Positions 1-9,290 of a DNA stretch of 64,000 bases are shown here, in pieces. The DNA comes from an uncultured Algibacter sp. (lineage in GTDB: Bacteria > Bacteroidota > Bacteroidia > Flavobacteriales > Flavobacteriaceae). Positions within the stretch are counted from its first letter, which is position 1, and the number at the start of each line of letters is the position of its first letter. Location of the stretch: the NCBI RefSeq assembly GCF_947495925.1, contig NZ_CANMAU010000007.1, positions 287,533-351,532 on the forward strand. The letters run 5' to 3'. The notes under the pieces are model-generated. The model was not told the DNA's origin, made no database searches, and saw only the letters and a list, made by a program, of their open reading frames with translations. Made by a program: the position numbers and the translations under genes.

Positions 1-503
1 ATTGGGAATCGAAAACAGCTAATCAATTAATTGATGATTTGGTAGATATTGTTTCTAAAAATGGTAACCTTTTATTGAATGTAGGGCCTAAAGCCGATGG
101 TACAATTCCAGAGGATCAAAAGGAAATACTTTTAGAAATTGGTAATTGGCTGGCAATTAATGGTGAGGCAATTTATGATACTACTTACTGGAAGGTATTC
201 GGAGAAGGACCTACAGAAGTTAAAAAGGGTCACCATTCAGAAGGGCAAAATAAAAATTTCACTGGACAAGATATTCGTTTCACCCAAAAAAATGGTAAAC
301 TATATGCTATAATGATGGAGTGGCCTGAAAACGGTCAGGTATTAATTAAATCATTAGGTGGTGAAAATAAAGTTACCGATGTTAAAATGCTAGGAACTTC
401 GGAAAAATTAAAATGGTCTCAAAATAAAGATGGACTTCAAGTAGGGATACCATTAAAAAAACCTTGTGATTACGCCTATGTTTTAGAAGTAATTATGAAG
501 TAG
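1..503 (+). CDS. alpha-L-fucosidase GH29, C-terminal part (partial at window start)
   Basis: The open frame enters from the left edge (first full codon at 3) and gives about 166 residues up to the TAG at 503. It starts with the end of the GH29 catalytic barrel: WESK, then LVDIVSKNGNLLLNVGP and ADGTIP, followed by GEAIY, a well conserved stretch of GH29 enzymes. The rest is the C-terminal beta-sandwich. The complete fucosidase at 11456-13024 has the same order of motifs (VSKNGAVLLNITP, ADGAIP, GEAIYGT), so the two are paralogues. The expected role is release of alpha-L-fucose from the exterior of a polysaccharide in the periplasm or at the surface. The nucleophile and signal peptide lie outside the window. 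It is convergent with the HTCS gene. Confidence 0.9.
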   Translation, partial: WESKTANQLIDDLVDIVSKNGNLLLNVGPKADGTIPEDQKEILLEIGNWLAINGEAIYDTTYWKVFGEGPTEVKKGHHSEGQNKNFTGQDIRFTQKNGKLYAIMMEWPENGQVLIKSLGGENKVTDVKMLGTSEKLKWSQNKDGLQVGIPLKKPCDYAYVLEVIMK

Positions 504-528
504 TTAGTTTAATTTGTTTTTTTTAATC

Positions 529-566
529 AAAAGTGCATTTCATTTTAATTGAATGCACTTTTTTTA
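529..566. terminator. bidirectional hairpin terminator
   Basis: An 11-bp perfect stem (AAAAGTGCATT at 529-539 with AATGCACTTTT at 552-562) closes a 12-base loop and is flanked by A and T runs. It lies between the fucosidase stop (503) and the HTCS stop (600), which converge, so it can serve both transcripts. Confidence 0.8.
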
Positions 567-599
567 TGTTTAATTATATTAGTATCGTTTGGCCTAAGA

Positions 600-3500
600 T
601 TAAGGAATTTGTTCATTTGATTTTTTGTTAGCTTGCCTTTTAACATATTCACTTGGTATAATACCAAATTGTTTTTTGAAACATTTTGCAAAATAAGATG
701 CAGTATTAAAACCGGTCATATACATTATTTCTTTAACCGAATAATCGCTTTTCTGAAATAATTGTACAGCTCGTTTAAGTCTAATATTTCTAATGAATTC
801 ACTTGAAGAAAGTCCTGTTATTTCTTTGAATTTGAGGTATAGATTACTTCTACTTAATCCCATTTCCTTTACTAACATCTCTACATTGAAATCTGTATTC
901 ATCATATGTTTTTCAACAATTTCAACAGCTTGTTGTAGAAATTGCTCATCTAAAGTAGTAACAGTAACATCCTTGGGTTTAAACGCAATTTCTTTATTGA
1001 ACTTAGTTCTTAATTTATTTCTATGTTGAATAATATTTTTTATTTTCAATTCTAAAAGTTCAACGTCAAATGGCTTTCTAATGTAGTCATCGGCCCCTGT
1101 TTTTAAGCTCTCTAGTTCACTTTCTTGAGAAAGTTTAGCAGTGAGCATTACTACTGGTATATGGCTAGTTTCCTGCTGTGTTTTTACATGTTTGCACAAT
1201 TCAATACCATCCATTTCAGGCATAAGAACATCTGTAAGTATTAAATTAGGTAGTACTTTTGTCGCTATGTCTAGACCTATTTTTCCATTTTCAGCTTCAT
1301 AAATAACGTATTTATCCTTTAGTGCTAGTTTTAAGAAACTTCTGATGTCTGCATTATCGTCTACGATTAATAGAACAAGATTTTTGGATCGAGATTTATC
1401 TATATCTAGGTCTTCAATTTCATCATTTATACTAATAGCCAGAGAGTCCGTTTCAGATGTCCTTGTTCTAAAATCACTATCTGTACTATCTTTACAAATA
1501 ATTTCAGGGACACCCTCATAAGCTAATTTTTCTATAGGTAATTTAACTGTAAAAATACTTCCTTTATTTAATTCACTTGAAACTTCAATACTGCCTTGAT
1601 GAAGTTTAACAATATCATTTACAAAGGAGAGCCCAATACCTACACCTTTCGATATTTTAATCGTTTGGTTTTTTTCGGTATGAAACCTTTCAAAAATATT
1701 CTTTAGCCTACTACTTTCAATACCAATACCTGTATCTTTAACTTGGATAACCACATGTTTACTTCTGTGTTGATTTGGCGTCTGGCCTATATCACTACTT
1801 TTAGATATATGTATAGATATGGTACCTCCAACTTCAGTATAATTAAATGCATTTGATAATAAATTATTAATTATTTTTTCAATAGCGTCATGATCAAACC
1901 AGGTGCTTAAAGATTTGTTTTCAGAATCGATAATTAGCTTTATATTATTTTTGTGAGCTAGAAATTGAAAAGGTTCGCTGGCTTCTTTAATGAATTGAAT
2001 AATGTTACTCTTGCGCATCACTAACCGCGTTTTGCCTTGATTTATTTTCCTAAAATCTAGCAATTGATTAACCAGTCGCAGTAGATAATCACAGTTTTTT
2101 TGCATTAAACTATACTGTTCCTGCAAAACACTTTTTTCTAATTTGTCTCCTTGTTTTTGTAAATATTTAAGAGGCGCATTTATAAGGGTTAGAGGTGTTC
2201 TAAGTTCATGAGATATATTGGTGAAAAATTCAAGTTTGATTTTTTGTAATTCTTCATTTTTTTCATTTTCAAAATGCTCGATTTCAAGCTGATGCTTTTT
2301 AGTAGTTCGAATAATAGTAAATCTTCTAAACAAGAAAAGCAATCCCAAAACCATCAAAATATAAAGAAAATAGGCAATTGGAGTTTTCCAAAAAGGAGGA
2401 GTGATTTTAATTTTTATCTCGGAAGGCGACGAATCCCATAAACCATCATTATTTGATGTCTTAACTTTTAGAGTATAGGTTTTATGAGGTAAATTAGTAT
2501 ATGTTGCAAACCTTTTATTTGGATTTGTAAAAATCCATGATTTATCAAAGCCTTCAAGCATGTAGGCGAAATTGTTTTTTTGTGGAGAAGCAAAATGAAG
2601 TGCTGCAAATTCAAATGAAAAATTATTCTCATTATATTTTAATACTATCTTATCTGTATTGTTTACTGTTTTGTTAAGTATTGTGCGTCCGTTTATTTCT
2701 TTACCTATTTGAACGGGTTTATTTGAAATAGAAAATTTAGTAATAACAGTTTCTGCTGGATAGATGTTATTTTCGATGTTTTTTGGATAGAAAGCATTAA
2801 ATCCATTAATTCCTCCAAATAATAATTCACCATTTTGCCTTTTAAGACGTGCTAATTCTTGAAACTCGTTGCTTTGTAACCCATCATTCAAGTCATAGTT
2901 TTTAAACGTTCCGAGGTCTGGGTTAAATTTTGAAATACCTTTATTTGTTGATATCCATAAATGACCTTCCTCATCTTCAAGTATACCTTTTATCACATTG
3001 TTAGGTAAACCATCTTTTATTTTATAAGAAATAAAACGGTCTGCTTCCTCTGGAGAAGAAGCAGGGACAAATTTGTTTAGACCTCCTCCTAAAGTTCCTA
3101 TCCAGATATCGCCATTACGACTTTCAAAAATCTCTAAGTTATAATTATGACTAATGCTTTTATTATCAGAGGGCCTGTTTGTGTAAATATCAAATTTAGG
3201 TTTCTTTTTAGTTATTTGATCAGGAGATAATTTACAAAGCCCTTTACCCGTCGCAAACCAAATATTACCTTTACTATCTTCAAATATGTTTCTAATTATG
3301 TTATTAGAAACGCTTAAAGTGTCTGTAATATCATGAGCTAAAATATCTTTTTTATAATCATTTGTCGATTCGTCATAAAGCCATCTGCTTATTCCACGAT
3401 TGTAAGTTCCTACCCAAAGGTTTTTATTACTGTCTTCTAGTAAAGAAAATACGTTTCCGGATATTTTATAAAAAGATTTAATGTTACTTTCTTTAATTTT

Positions 3501-4853
3501 ATTTGGATCAGTGATATCTAGTTGATAAACTCCAGGAATATCTCCTCCTCCAATTAAAAGAATCTTTTTATTGTTTCTTTCAACTTCTATAATAGTAAAT
3601 GGTTTTGTAAGGGTCGTATAGTTAACAAATTCCGAATACGTACTATCATCTTTATTCTTAGTAAGCATATTTAACCCACCACCTTCTGTGCCTATCCATA
3701 ATGTACCATTACTATCTTCAAACATGGATCTGATCTTGTCATAACTTAAACTATTAGGATTCAGATTTTTTTTAACATGTTTAAAATCTTTTCTTGCCGG
3801 ATCAAATTTATTGACCCCACCGCCATTAGTCCCTACCCAAATAATTCCTGTTCTATCTTTGTAAATTGATGTGATAATATTTTTTGAGATGCTATTAGGA
3901 TTCATCGGGTCATAAACAAATGTTCGCTTTAAAACGGGGTTTGCATTAGCTACATGATTTTCAAGGTATAAAAGACCATTATTTGTACCTGCCCAAATTC
4001 GGCCTTCTTCAGCTAGTATTGTATTGATGAATCCATCTCCAATTCGTTCTACCCAATTGGTTCCTTTACCTGCTTTGAGTATAAAGAGGCCATTATTAGT
4101 ACCAATAATGAGTCTTCCGAAAATATCTTGATTAATACTTCTAACAGATCTGTTACCTAATTTAATTAAACGGCTTACATGATTAAAATAATAGTTGCCA
4201 TTTTGGTCAATTGAAAGTTTATAAAGTCCCAGGTTACCGCCAACCCATATATTTCCCTGTTTATCTTCAAAAATATTATGAACAGCGTTATTTCCACGCT
4301 GTTGAAATATGTTATTCTGGTTTAATTTGAAATGTTGAAACTTGATTGTTTTTAAACCGTTTTTTAAATCTAATAAATCTATTCCATCTAAAGATCCTAC
4401 CCAAAGTCTATCTTTTTTATCTTTTAATAGAGAGCTAATTTGGTTGTTTTTTAAACTGTGTGGGTCTTTATCATTATGCTCAAAAAGCATAAATTTTTCT
4501 AAAGATTTATTAAAATAATTTAATCCGTTTCCAGTAGTTCCAACCCACAAATTTCCATCATCACTTCCTGTTAGAGCATAAATTAAATTACTACTTATGC
4601 TATTTGACACATTAAAACCTGGGTTATACACAGTAAAATTATAACCGTCGTATTTATTAAGCCCTTCATGAGTAGCAAACCACATGAAGCCTTGATTGTC
4701 TTGATAGATTGAATTTACATCACTTTGTGATAATCCATTATCCGTTGTTATATGGTCAAAATAAATATTATTTTGACCATAGCTCAAAGATAAAGTTCCA
4801 AATGTAAAGACAACTAAGAAGTATAAAAGCGGTATACTCCTTTTAAAAGACAT
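600..4853 (-). CDS. hybrid two-component system regulator (HTCS) of the PUL
   Basis: This single-chain sensor and regulator spans about 1417 residues from the ATG at 4853. An in-frame ATG at 4943 exists, but 4853 (or 4859) places the hydrophobic leader ending SLSYGQ at the N-terminus. The order is: periplasmic beta-propeller of Reg_prop repeats (many GNIWVG/GLNKF-type motifs, residues about 30-720), a Y_Y_Y domain, a membrane helix near 820-842, HisKA with SHELRTPLTL (His near 882), HATPase with DTGIGI and GVGIGLSFV, a receiver with VDDNADIR and Asp near 1208 in LTDVLMPEMDG, and a C-terminal AraC-type HTH (MGLSRSNLYLKFKEITG). HTCS proteins bind an oligosaccharide in the periplasm and switch on their PUL. 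The ligand is probably a product of the sulfatase and glycosidase set next to it. Confidence 0.96.
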   Translation of the reverse strand: MSFKRSIPLLYFLVVFTFGTLSLSYGQNNIYFDHITTDNGLSQSDVNSIYQDNQGFMWFATHEGLNKYDGYNFTVYNPGFNVSNSISSNLIYALTGSDDGNLWVGTTGNGLNYFNKSLEKFMLFEHNDKDPHSLKNNQISSLLKDKKDRLWVGSLDGIDLLDLKNGLKTIKFQHFKLNQNNIFQQRGNNAVHNIFEDKQGNIWVGGNLGLYKLSIDQNGNYYFNHVSRLIKLGNRSVRSINQDIFGRLIIGTNNGLFILKAGKGTNWVERIGDGFINTILAEEGRIWAGTNNGLLYLENHVANANPVLKRTFVYDPMNPNSISKNIITSIYKDRTGIIWVGTNGGGVNKFDPARKDFKHVKKNLNPNSLSYDKIRSMFEDSNGTLWIGTEGGGLNMLTKNKDDSTYSEFVNYTTLTKPFTIIEVERNNKKILLIGGGDIPGVYQLDITDPNKIKESNIKSFYKISGNVFSLLEDSNKNLWVGTYNRGISRWLYDESTNDYKKDILAHDITDTLSVSNNIIRNIFEDSKGNIWFATGKGLCKLSPDQITKKKPKFDIYTNRPSDNKSISHNYNLEIFESRNGDIWIGTLGGGLNKFVPASSPEEADRFISYKIKDGLPNNVIKGILEDEEGHLWISTNKGISKFNPDLGTFKNYDLNDGLQSNEFQELARLKRQNGELLFGGINGFNAFYPKNIENNIYPAETVITKFSISNKPVQIGKEINGRTILNKTVNNTDKIVLKYNENNFSFEFAALHFASPQKNNFAYMLEGFDKSWIFTNPNKRFATYTNLPHKTYTLKVKTSNNDGLWDSSPSEIKIKITPPFWKTPIAYFLYILMVLGLLFLFRRFTIIRTTKKHQLEIEHFENEKNEELQKIKLEFFTNISHELRTPLTLINAPLKYLQKQGDKLEKSVLQEQYSLMQKNCDYLLRLVNQLLDFRKINQGKTRLVMRKSNIIQFIKEASEPFQFLAHKNNIKLIIDSENKSLSTWFDHDAIEKIINNLLSNAFNYTEVGGTISIHISKSSDIGQTPNQHRSKHVVIQVKDTGIGIESSRLKNIFERFHTEKNQTIKISKGVGIGLSFVNDIVKLHQGSIEVSSELNKGSIFTVKLPIEKLAYEGVPEIICKDSTDSDFRTRTSETDSLAISINDEIEDLDIDKSRSKNLVLLIVDDNADIRSFLKLALKDKYVIYEAENGKIGLDIATKVLPNLILTDVLMPEMDGIELCKHVKTQQETSHIPVVMLTAKLSQESELESLKTGADDYIRKPFDVELLELKIKNIIQHRNKLRTKFNKEIAFKPKDVTVTTLDEQFLQQAVEIVEKHMMNTDFNVEMLVKEMGLSRSNLYLKFKEITGLSSSEFIRNIRLKRAVQLFQKSDYSVKEIMYMTGFNTASYFAKCFKKQFGIIPSEYVKRQANKKSNEQIP

Positions 4854-5448
4854 GATCATAGTATGTAAAAAATATTTCGTAAATATATCACTTATAGATA
4901 GTACCAGCCTATAAAAAATCATTTCTACAGTATTTTTTAACAATATACTTCGAAGTGCTCGAACTAGTTCTACAAAATAAAGTAATTATGTTACGACATA
5001 TGCTTAATATAGACATGTTTTTTCAATTATCCGTCAAGCATATTTATGTGATTTTATCAGAACTTAATTTTTTCCGGACTAGTTTTATAGCTAAGAGGCA
5101 CTAAATAAAAAGGATAACTATAACTCCCTGGAGGTATTAAAAATTCATCATGAGGTTCGACGTTAGAGTTTCAAGGGCTATTACTATTAATTTCATCCAG
5201 AATTTTGTTGGATATTCAAGTTTAAACAGTTTAGTAAACACTAAGCGACCTTTATAAGCCTAAAGTGTGCTGCACTTTAAATAGCATTTAATATTTGGTT
5301 TTGAAACTCATTTAAAACTCCAATAACCATTTAAAGATTTATAATAATTTGAATTTTATTCAACATTTTTTTTAATAATTCTGCATTTTTATAGATTAAG
5401 CTAGTCTCTTTTATATTTGTTATATAAAGCTTGTTTTTAGTTTACGTC
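4854..5448. other. intergenic region with a gene relic and a small hairpin
   Basis: No intact gene lies in these 595 bases between the HTCS start and the sulfatase stop. The middle carries a coding-like relic (5057-5215, listed separately). A 7-bp hairpin (TAAAGTG 5261-5267 with CACTTTA 5273-5279) is visible but has no T tract. The HTCS promoter should lie between 4854 and about 5050; I could not find a clean TTTG/TAnnTTTG pair there. Confidence 0.5.
5057..5215 (-). pseudogene. relic of an unidentified gene 3' end
   Basis: Reading the minus strand gives a coding-like segment with one internal stop. ISNKILDEINSNSP runs from 5215 to 5174, then TGA at 5171-5173, then NSNVEPHDEFLIPPGSY and a tail ending TSPEKIKF before the stop at 5057-5059. 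The amino-acid composition looks like real protein, there is no start codon, and a single CGA-to-TGA change would explain the internal stop. I do not recognise the family. It may be the last piece of a PUL gene that was deleted between the regulator and the sulfatase. Confidence 0.4.
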
Positions 5449-6987
5449 CTAGATGCTTTTGTAAATAGCCGTCATATTTAAAGGATCATCCATATCCTTT
5501 TGTAGTTCAAGCAATTCTTTAAACATGGAATTTAAAAGATTTTTGTATTCTTTTTTGTTTGATAAGTTATCCATTTCTTCAGGATCGTTTTTTAAATCAA
5601 ACAGTAATGTTTTATTTATGTTTGGATAAACAATTAATTTAAAATTATCCTTTCTAATCATACGTTGTACATTTAAGTAAGCACCATAAATGGCGTCATA
5701 ATGGCCTTTGTTTGTTTCTCCTTTTGCAATATTCAAAAAGCTGTTGAATTCTACATATTTTGGTTTCGAAATACCAGCTATTTCCAGTGATGTTGCCATT
5801 ATATCCTGTAAATAAACATCGGTATCAATTTTTTGGTTTTTTGGTATATCTGGGCCTAAAACTACCAAAGGAGGTCTAATACTGTGATCGAATAAGTTTT
5901 GTTTACCCAATAAACCGTGTCTTCCCATGGCCAAGCCATGATCTGCTGTTAAAAATATATAGGTGTTATCCATTTTGCCAGATTTTTTAAGAGCGTCAAT
6001 AATTAATTTAATTTGAGCATCAACATGTGTAATACTTGCGTAATATTCTTGTTTATGCACTTTAATGGCATATTCAGTTCTTGGAAAAGGAGCCAAAGCC
6101 TCATCTCTTAAATCATCACCGTTTGCAATATCGTGTCGATAAGGATATTCAGGTAAATAGCTTATTGGAAGGGATATGTTTTTTAGTGGATACATATCAA
6201 GATATTTTTTAGGAGCTTGTCTGGGATCGTGTGGTGCATTAAAAGCTAAGTACATGAAAAATGGTTTTTGTATTTCTTTAGCTTGATTAATAAAGTCTAT
6301 AGCATCATCTTTTAATACTTCGCTCCAATGCTTACCACCTTCCCAAAATCCACCTTGTGTGGTATCGGTAGGAGACCATGATGTGTCATTTACACTTTTT
6401 GGTCGATTGTATCCGTTGGGCATAATAGTTTCAGAGTTAGCATTAGGAATTTTGGAAATCGAATCAAATTTAGCAACCATAACTTCATGTTCCCAAGCGT
6501 CTCCAGGCATGCCGGGTCTAATATGAACAACATTTTTATAAACTTTATCGGCAGGTGCATCAACATGCCATTTCCCCGTCATATAAGTTTCGTATCCAGC
6601 TTTTTCTAGTAATTTACCCCAAGATTTACCAAGCGAATCATTTTTAACCCAATTCTGCCTAAAATCATTTGCTCTCCAAACAAAACGACCAGAATTAAGC
6701 ATAGCTCTAGAGGCTGCACATACTGCTCCACTCCATGATCCCATATTGAATGCATGTGTAAATGTTGTGCCCTCATTTACTAATTTATCCATTGTTGGTG
6801 TTATGATTTCATCATTTCCTAACGCATGAATTGAAGAGTAAGTTTGATCATCGGTAAAAATGAATACTATATTTGGCTTTGTTTTTTCGGTCTGTATTTG
6901 TACTTCTTTTTTTGAATTGCAAGAACATAAAACTAGAGCAGTTAGCAAAAGATGAAATTTAGTCATAGTACTTAATATTTTCGACAT
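5449..6987 (-). CDS. S1 family sulfatase, lipoprotein
   Basis: This is an arylsulfatase-type (S1, alkaline phosphatase fold) enzyme of 512 residues that removes sulfate esters from sugars. TDDQ near residues 45-48 starts the calcium site. C90-A-A-S-R is the formylglycine motif, with Ala in place of the usual Pro. TADHGLAMGRHG and LLGKQ in the C-terminal half are typical of the family. The N-terminus is a lipoprotein signal (LLLTALVLCSC), so it acts in the periplasm or on the outer membrane. The ATG at 6966 would give a more typical leader than the one at 6987. It needs a sulfatase-maturing enzyme, which is not in this window. It stands alone on the minus strand, divergent from the next sulfatase. 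The sulfated sugar cannot be told from sequence alone. Confidence 0.93.
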   Translation of the reverse strand: MSKILSTMTKFHLLLTALVLCSCNSKKEVQIQTEKTKPNIVFIFTDDQTYSSIHALGNDEIITPTMDKLVNEGTTFTHAFNMGSWSGAVCAASRAMLNSGRFVWRANDFRQNWVKNDSLGKSWGKLLEKAGYETYMTGKWHVDAPADKVYKNVVHIRPGMPGDAWEHEVMVAKFDSISKIPNANSETIMPNGYNRPKSVNDTSWSPTDTTQGGFWEGGKHWSEVLKDDAIDFINQAKEIQKPFFMYLAFNAPHDPRQAPKKYLDMYPLKNISLPISYLPEYPYRHDIANGDDLRDEALAPFPRTEYAIKVHKQEYYASITHVDAQIKLIIDALKKSGKMDNTYIFLTADHGLAMGRHGLLGKQNLFDHSIRPPLVVLGPDIPKNQKIDTDVYLQDIMATSLEIAGISKPKYVEFNSFLNIAKGETNKGHYDAIYGAYLNVQRMIRKDNFKLIVYPNINKTLLFDLKNDPEEMDNLSNKKEYKNLLNSMFKELLELQKDMDDPLNMTAIYKSI

Positions 6988-7472
6988 TAAAAAAACTAGT
7001 TTGGGTTTAAAGCGTAAGCTTATAAAAGATAATCAAAGATCTTAATTTTGGTGGTCTTTTCTTAAAACATATGTACAAATGAAGATAACAGATGTCTAGT
7101 TTTTGTTAATATTTACGAAGTAACCATTTTAATTGTATTACCCATTACTTTTCACTTTATGTTTTTATAACATTTTAGTAGAATAAATTCTTAATAAGAT
7201 TTCTATTTATTATATGATAGCTTACAGGATATTAGTTGAGAATTAATTTTGCAAATAATTAGTCATAAATAGTACTTTATTGAAGACTAATTACTAATTC
7301 TAAAACAAGAAAATATTCAAACTGTAAGCTCTTTTCTTGATGCATTAAATTTCGCAAAAGGCTTTTTTAGCTTATGACGAACTAATAAATCAATTCTTGC
7401 TACTTTTTAGACATTTATGGTATAACAACATGCTTAGTTTTACGATATTTACTATTCTAAAAACTAAGCTCA
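6988..7472. promoter_or_regulatory. divergent intergenic region between two sulfatase genes
   Basis: These 485 bases hold no gene and must carry the promoters of both flanking sulfatases. A TAATTTTG box at 7244-7251 matches the Bacteroidota -7 consensus TAnnTTTG on the plus strand, but no TTTG stands at the right distance upstream. A 10-bp inverted repeat abuts the downstream start codon and is listed separately. Otherwise the region is very AT-rich with nothing further I can support. Confidence 0.5.
7432..7469 (+). repeat. 10-bp perfect inverted repeat next to the start codon
   Basis: GCTTAGTTTT (7432-7441) is matched exactly by AAAACTAAGC (7460-7469) across an 18-base loop, ending 3 bases before the ATG at 7473. 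In RNA it would form a hairpin at the ribosome binding region; in DNA it could be an operator. No function is known to me. Confidence 0.55.
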
Positions 7473-9158
7473 ATGAAATTAACAAAATTATCTCTTCTTT
7501 TTGTTCTTGTTTCTGTCATTTTTTCTTGTAAAAATCAAAAAACAGAAGAAGTAAAAACCAAGAAACAACCAAATATTATTTTTATTATGTCTGATGATCA
7601 TACCACTCAGGCATTAGGTATATATGGAAGTAGGTTAGCTGGATTAAACCCAACGCCTGCATTGGATAAAATTGCAAATGAAGGTATGATATTTAATAAC
7701 TGTTTTGTCACTAATTCTATTTGTACGCCAAGTCGAGCCACCATAATATCTGGCCAATATAGTCAGGCTAACGGGGTTTTAGATTTAGAAGGTTCGGTTG
7801 AAACAAACAAGCAATACCTTCCTATGGAGATAAAAAAACTGGGTTATCAAACAGCTCTTGTTGGTAAATGGCATTTGAAACATCAGCCTAACTTTGATTA
7901 CTACAATATTTTCACGCAACATCATCAGCAAGGTTCTTATTTTGACCCGAATTTAACAGAGTCAGGAATGAATTACAAACCTTATGCTGATATGGAAGGC
8001 TATGAAGGAAAAGCTTATAAGGGCCATAGTTCAGATGTTATAACTGATATAACCCTTAATTGGTTGAAAACTAAGAGAGATAAAAGTAAACCTTTTTTCT
8101 TGGCGCATCAGTTCAAAGCTCCACATGATGATTTTGAATTTGCCCCACGTTACAAAGATTATTTGGCTGATACTGAAATTCCAGAACCAAAGAGCTTATA
8201 TGAAAATGGAAATCATGGATCTATTGCTGTTAGAGGAGCTAATGATTCTTTAATTCACGATATAGGGTCGTCTATATCTAAACGAAATACTATTCGCCAT
8301 ATGGGGATGCGTTTATGGAGTGATACATATACTAAGCGTAGTAATCCAGATTTTGATATTCATCAGGCTGATGATTTAGAGGGAGATGCTTATACTCATG
8401 CAACATATCAAGAATATTTAAAGCGTTATTTGAGATGTGTTAAGGGGGTAGATGATAATGTAGCTCGATTAGTTAAATATTTGAAGGAAGAAGGTTTATA
8501 TGATAATACGATTATTGTTTACACTGGAGATCAGGGTTTTATGTTAGGAGAACATGATTATATTGATAAACGTTGGATGTACGATGAGTCTATGCGTATG
8601 CCCTTTTTTGTTAGATATCCTGAGTATATAAATGCAGGAACAAGGACTGACGCCATAATAAATAATACTGATTTTGCACCCACTTTAATAGAATTAGCCG
8701 GAGGAACAGCTCCTGAGCAAATGCAAGGTCATAGTTTTAAAAGTATATTAGAAACCGGTAATGAACCTGATGGCTGGCAACAATCAACATATTACAGATA
8801 TTGGATGCATATGGCTCATGCCCATGCGAATCCTGCTCATTTTGGTATTCGAACAAAAAAATATAAACTCATCTTTTATTATGGTAAATATTGGGTAGAT
8901 ACAGATAAACCTGACGCCAAATGGAATAAAGAAAGTTGGGGTAATAGGTTTACCATGCACACACCAGTCGCATGGGAGTTTTATGATTTAACAAAAGATC
9001 CTGAAGAAATGAATAATGCTTATGAAGATCCAAAATATAAAGATATAATCGCCCATTTGAAAGAACAACTTAAAGTAAAACGTGAAGAATTAAACGAGGA
9101 TGATGGAAGTAAATTTCCACATTTACAAAAGGTTATTGACGAACATTGGAACGATTAA
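7473..9158 (+). CDS. S1 family sulfatase, lipoprotein
   Basis: A sulfatase of 561 residues. The lipoprotein leader ends VSVIFSC (Cys19). SDDHTTQ near 40-46 provides the metal ligands, C84-T-P-S-R is the canonical formylglycine motif, and TGDQGFMLGEHD lies further on. The C-terminal part (YDLTKDPEEMNNAYEDP) matches the DUF4976 type found behind S1 domains. The overall length and the HQFKAPHDDFEF insertion recall Bacteroidota sulfatases of polysaccharide loci. It opens a plus-strand group with the GH3 and GH29 genes (27-base and 45-base gaps), which suggests that desulfation and xyloside or fucoside cleavage work on one glycan. Exact sulfate position unknown. Confidence 0.94.
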   Translation: MKLTKLSLLFVLVSVIFSCKNQKTEEVKTKKQPNIIFIMSDDHTTQALGIYGSRLAGLNPTPALDKIANEGMIFNNCFVTNSICTPSRATIISGQYSQANGVLDLEGSVETNKQYLPMEIKKLGYQTALVGKWHLKHQPNFDYYNIFTQHHQQGSYFDPNLTESGMNYKPYADMEGYEGKAYKGHSSDVITDITLNWLKTKRDKSKPFFLAHQFKAPHDDFEFAPRYKDYLADTEIPEPKSLYENGNHGSIAVRGANDSLIHDIGSSISKRNTIRHMGMRLWSDTYTKRSNPDFDIHQADDLEGDAYTHATYQEYLKRYLRCVKGVDDNVARLVKYLKEEGLYDNTIIVYTGDQGFMLGEHDYIDKRWMYDESMRMPFFVRYPEYINAGTRTDAIINNTDFAPTLIELAGGTAPEQMQGHSFKSILETGNEPDGWQQSTYYRYWMHMAHAHANPAHFGIRTKKYKLIFYYGKYWVDTDKPDAKWNKESWGNRFTMHTPVAWEFYDLTKDPEEMNNAYEDPKYKDIIAHLKEQLKVKREELNEDDGSKFPHLQKVIDEHWND

Positions 9159-9185
9159 TAAATCATAAAACGAAGAACTTAAGCT

Positions 9186-9290
9186 ATGGATATAAAATTT
9201 AGAACCTTAAAATTTGTTTCAATCCTATTATTTGCAATCTCACTTTCGAGTTGCAAAAAAAAGAAGTCAAGAATCAAGATGTTGCGATAA
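9186..9290 (+). other. lipoprotein signal-peptide ORF, out of frame with the following GH3 gene
   Basis: The ATG at 9186 opens a 34-codon frame (stop 9288-9290) reading MDIKFRTLKF, a hydrophobic stretch and ISLSSC, then KKKK. This is a textbook Bacteroidota lipoprotein leader. It runs into a tract of eight A (9255-9262) and is then in the wrong frame for the GH3 protein, which is open from 9251. One extra A, or a -1 slip, would fuse SSCKKK directly to EVKNQDVAIKEAL of the enzyme. The tract ends A-AAA-AAG, a known slippery heptamer, in the right register. Sequencing error, real mutation and slippage are all possible. Confidence 0.75.

Noticed and set aside
793..1029. Plus-strand frame inside the HTCS gene
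   Set aside because: It lies antisense to the AraC-type domain of a clear gene and shows no protein features; the same holds for similar frames opposite the GH, sulfatase and dehydrogenase genes.
9251..9290. Proven programmed frameshifting in the GH3 gene
   Set aside because: The slippery heptamer is there, but no upstream Shine-Dalgarno-like stimulator or clear downstream hairpin was seen, and a missing A in the homopolymer explains it more simply. Kept only as a possibility.
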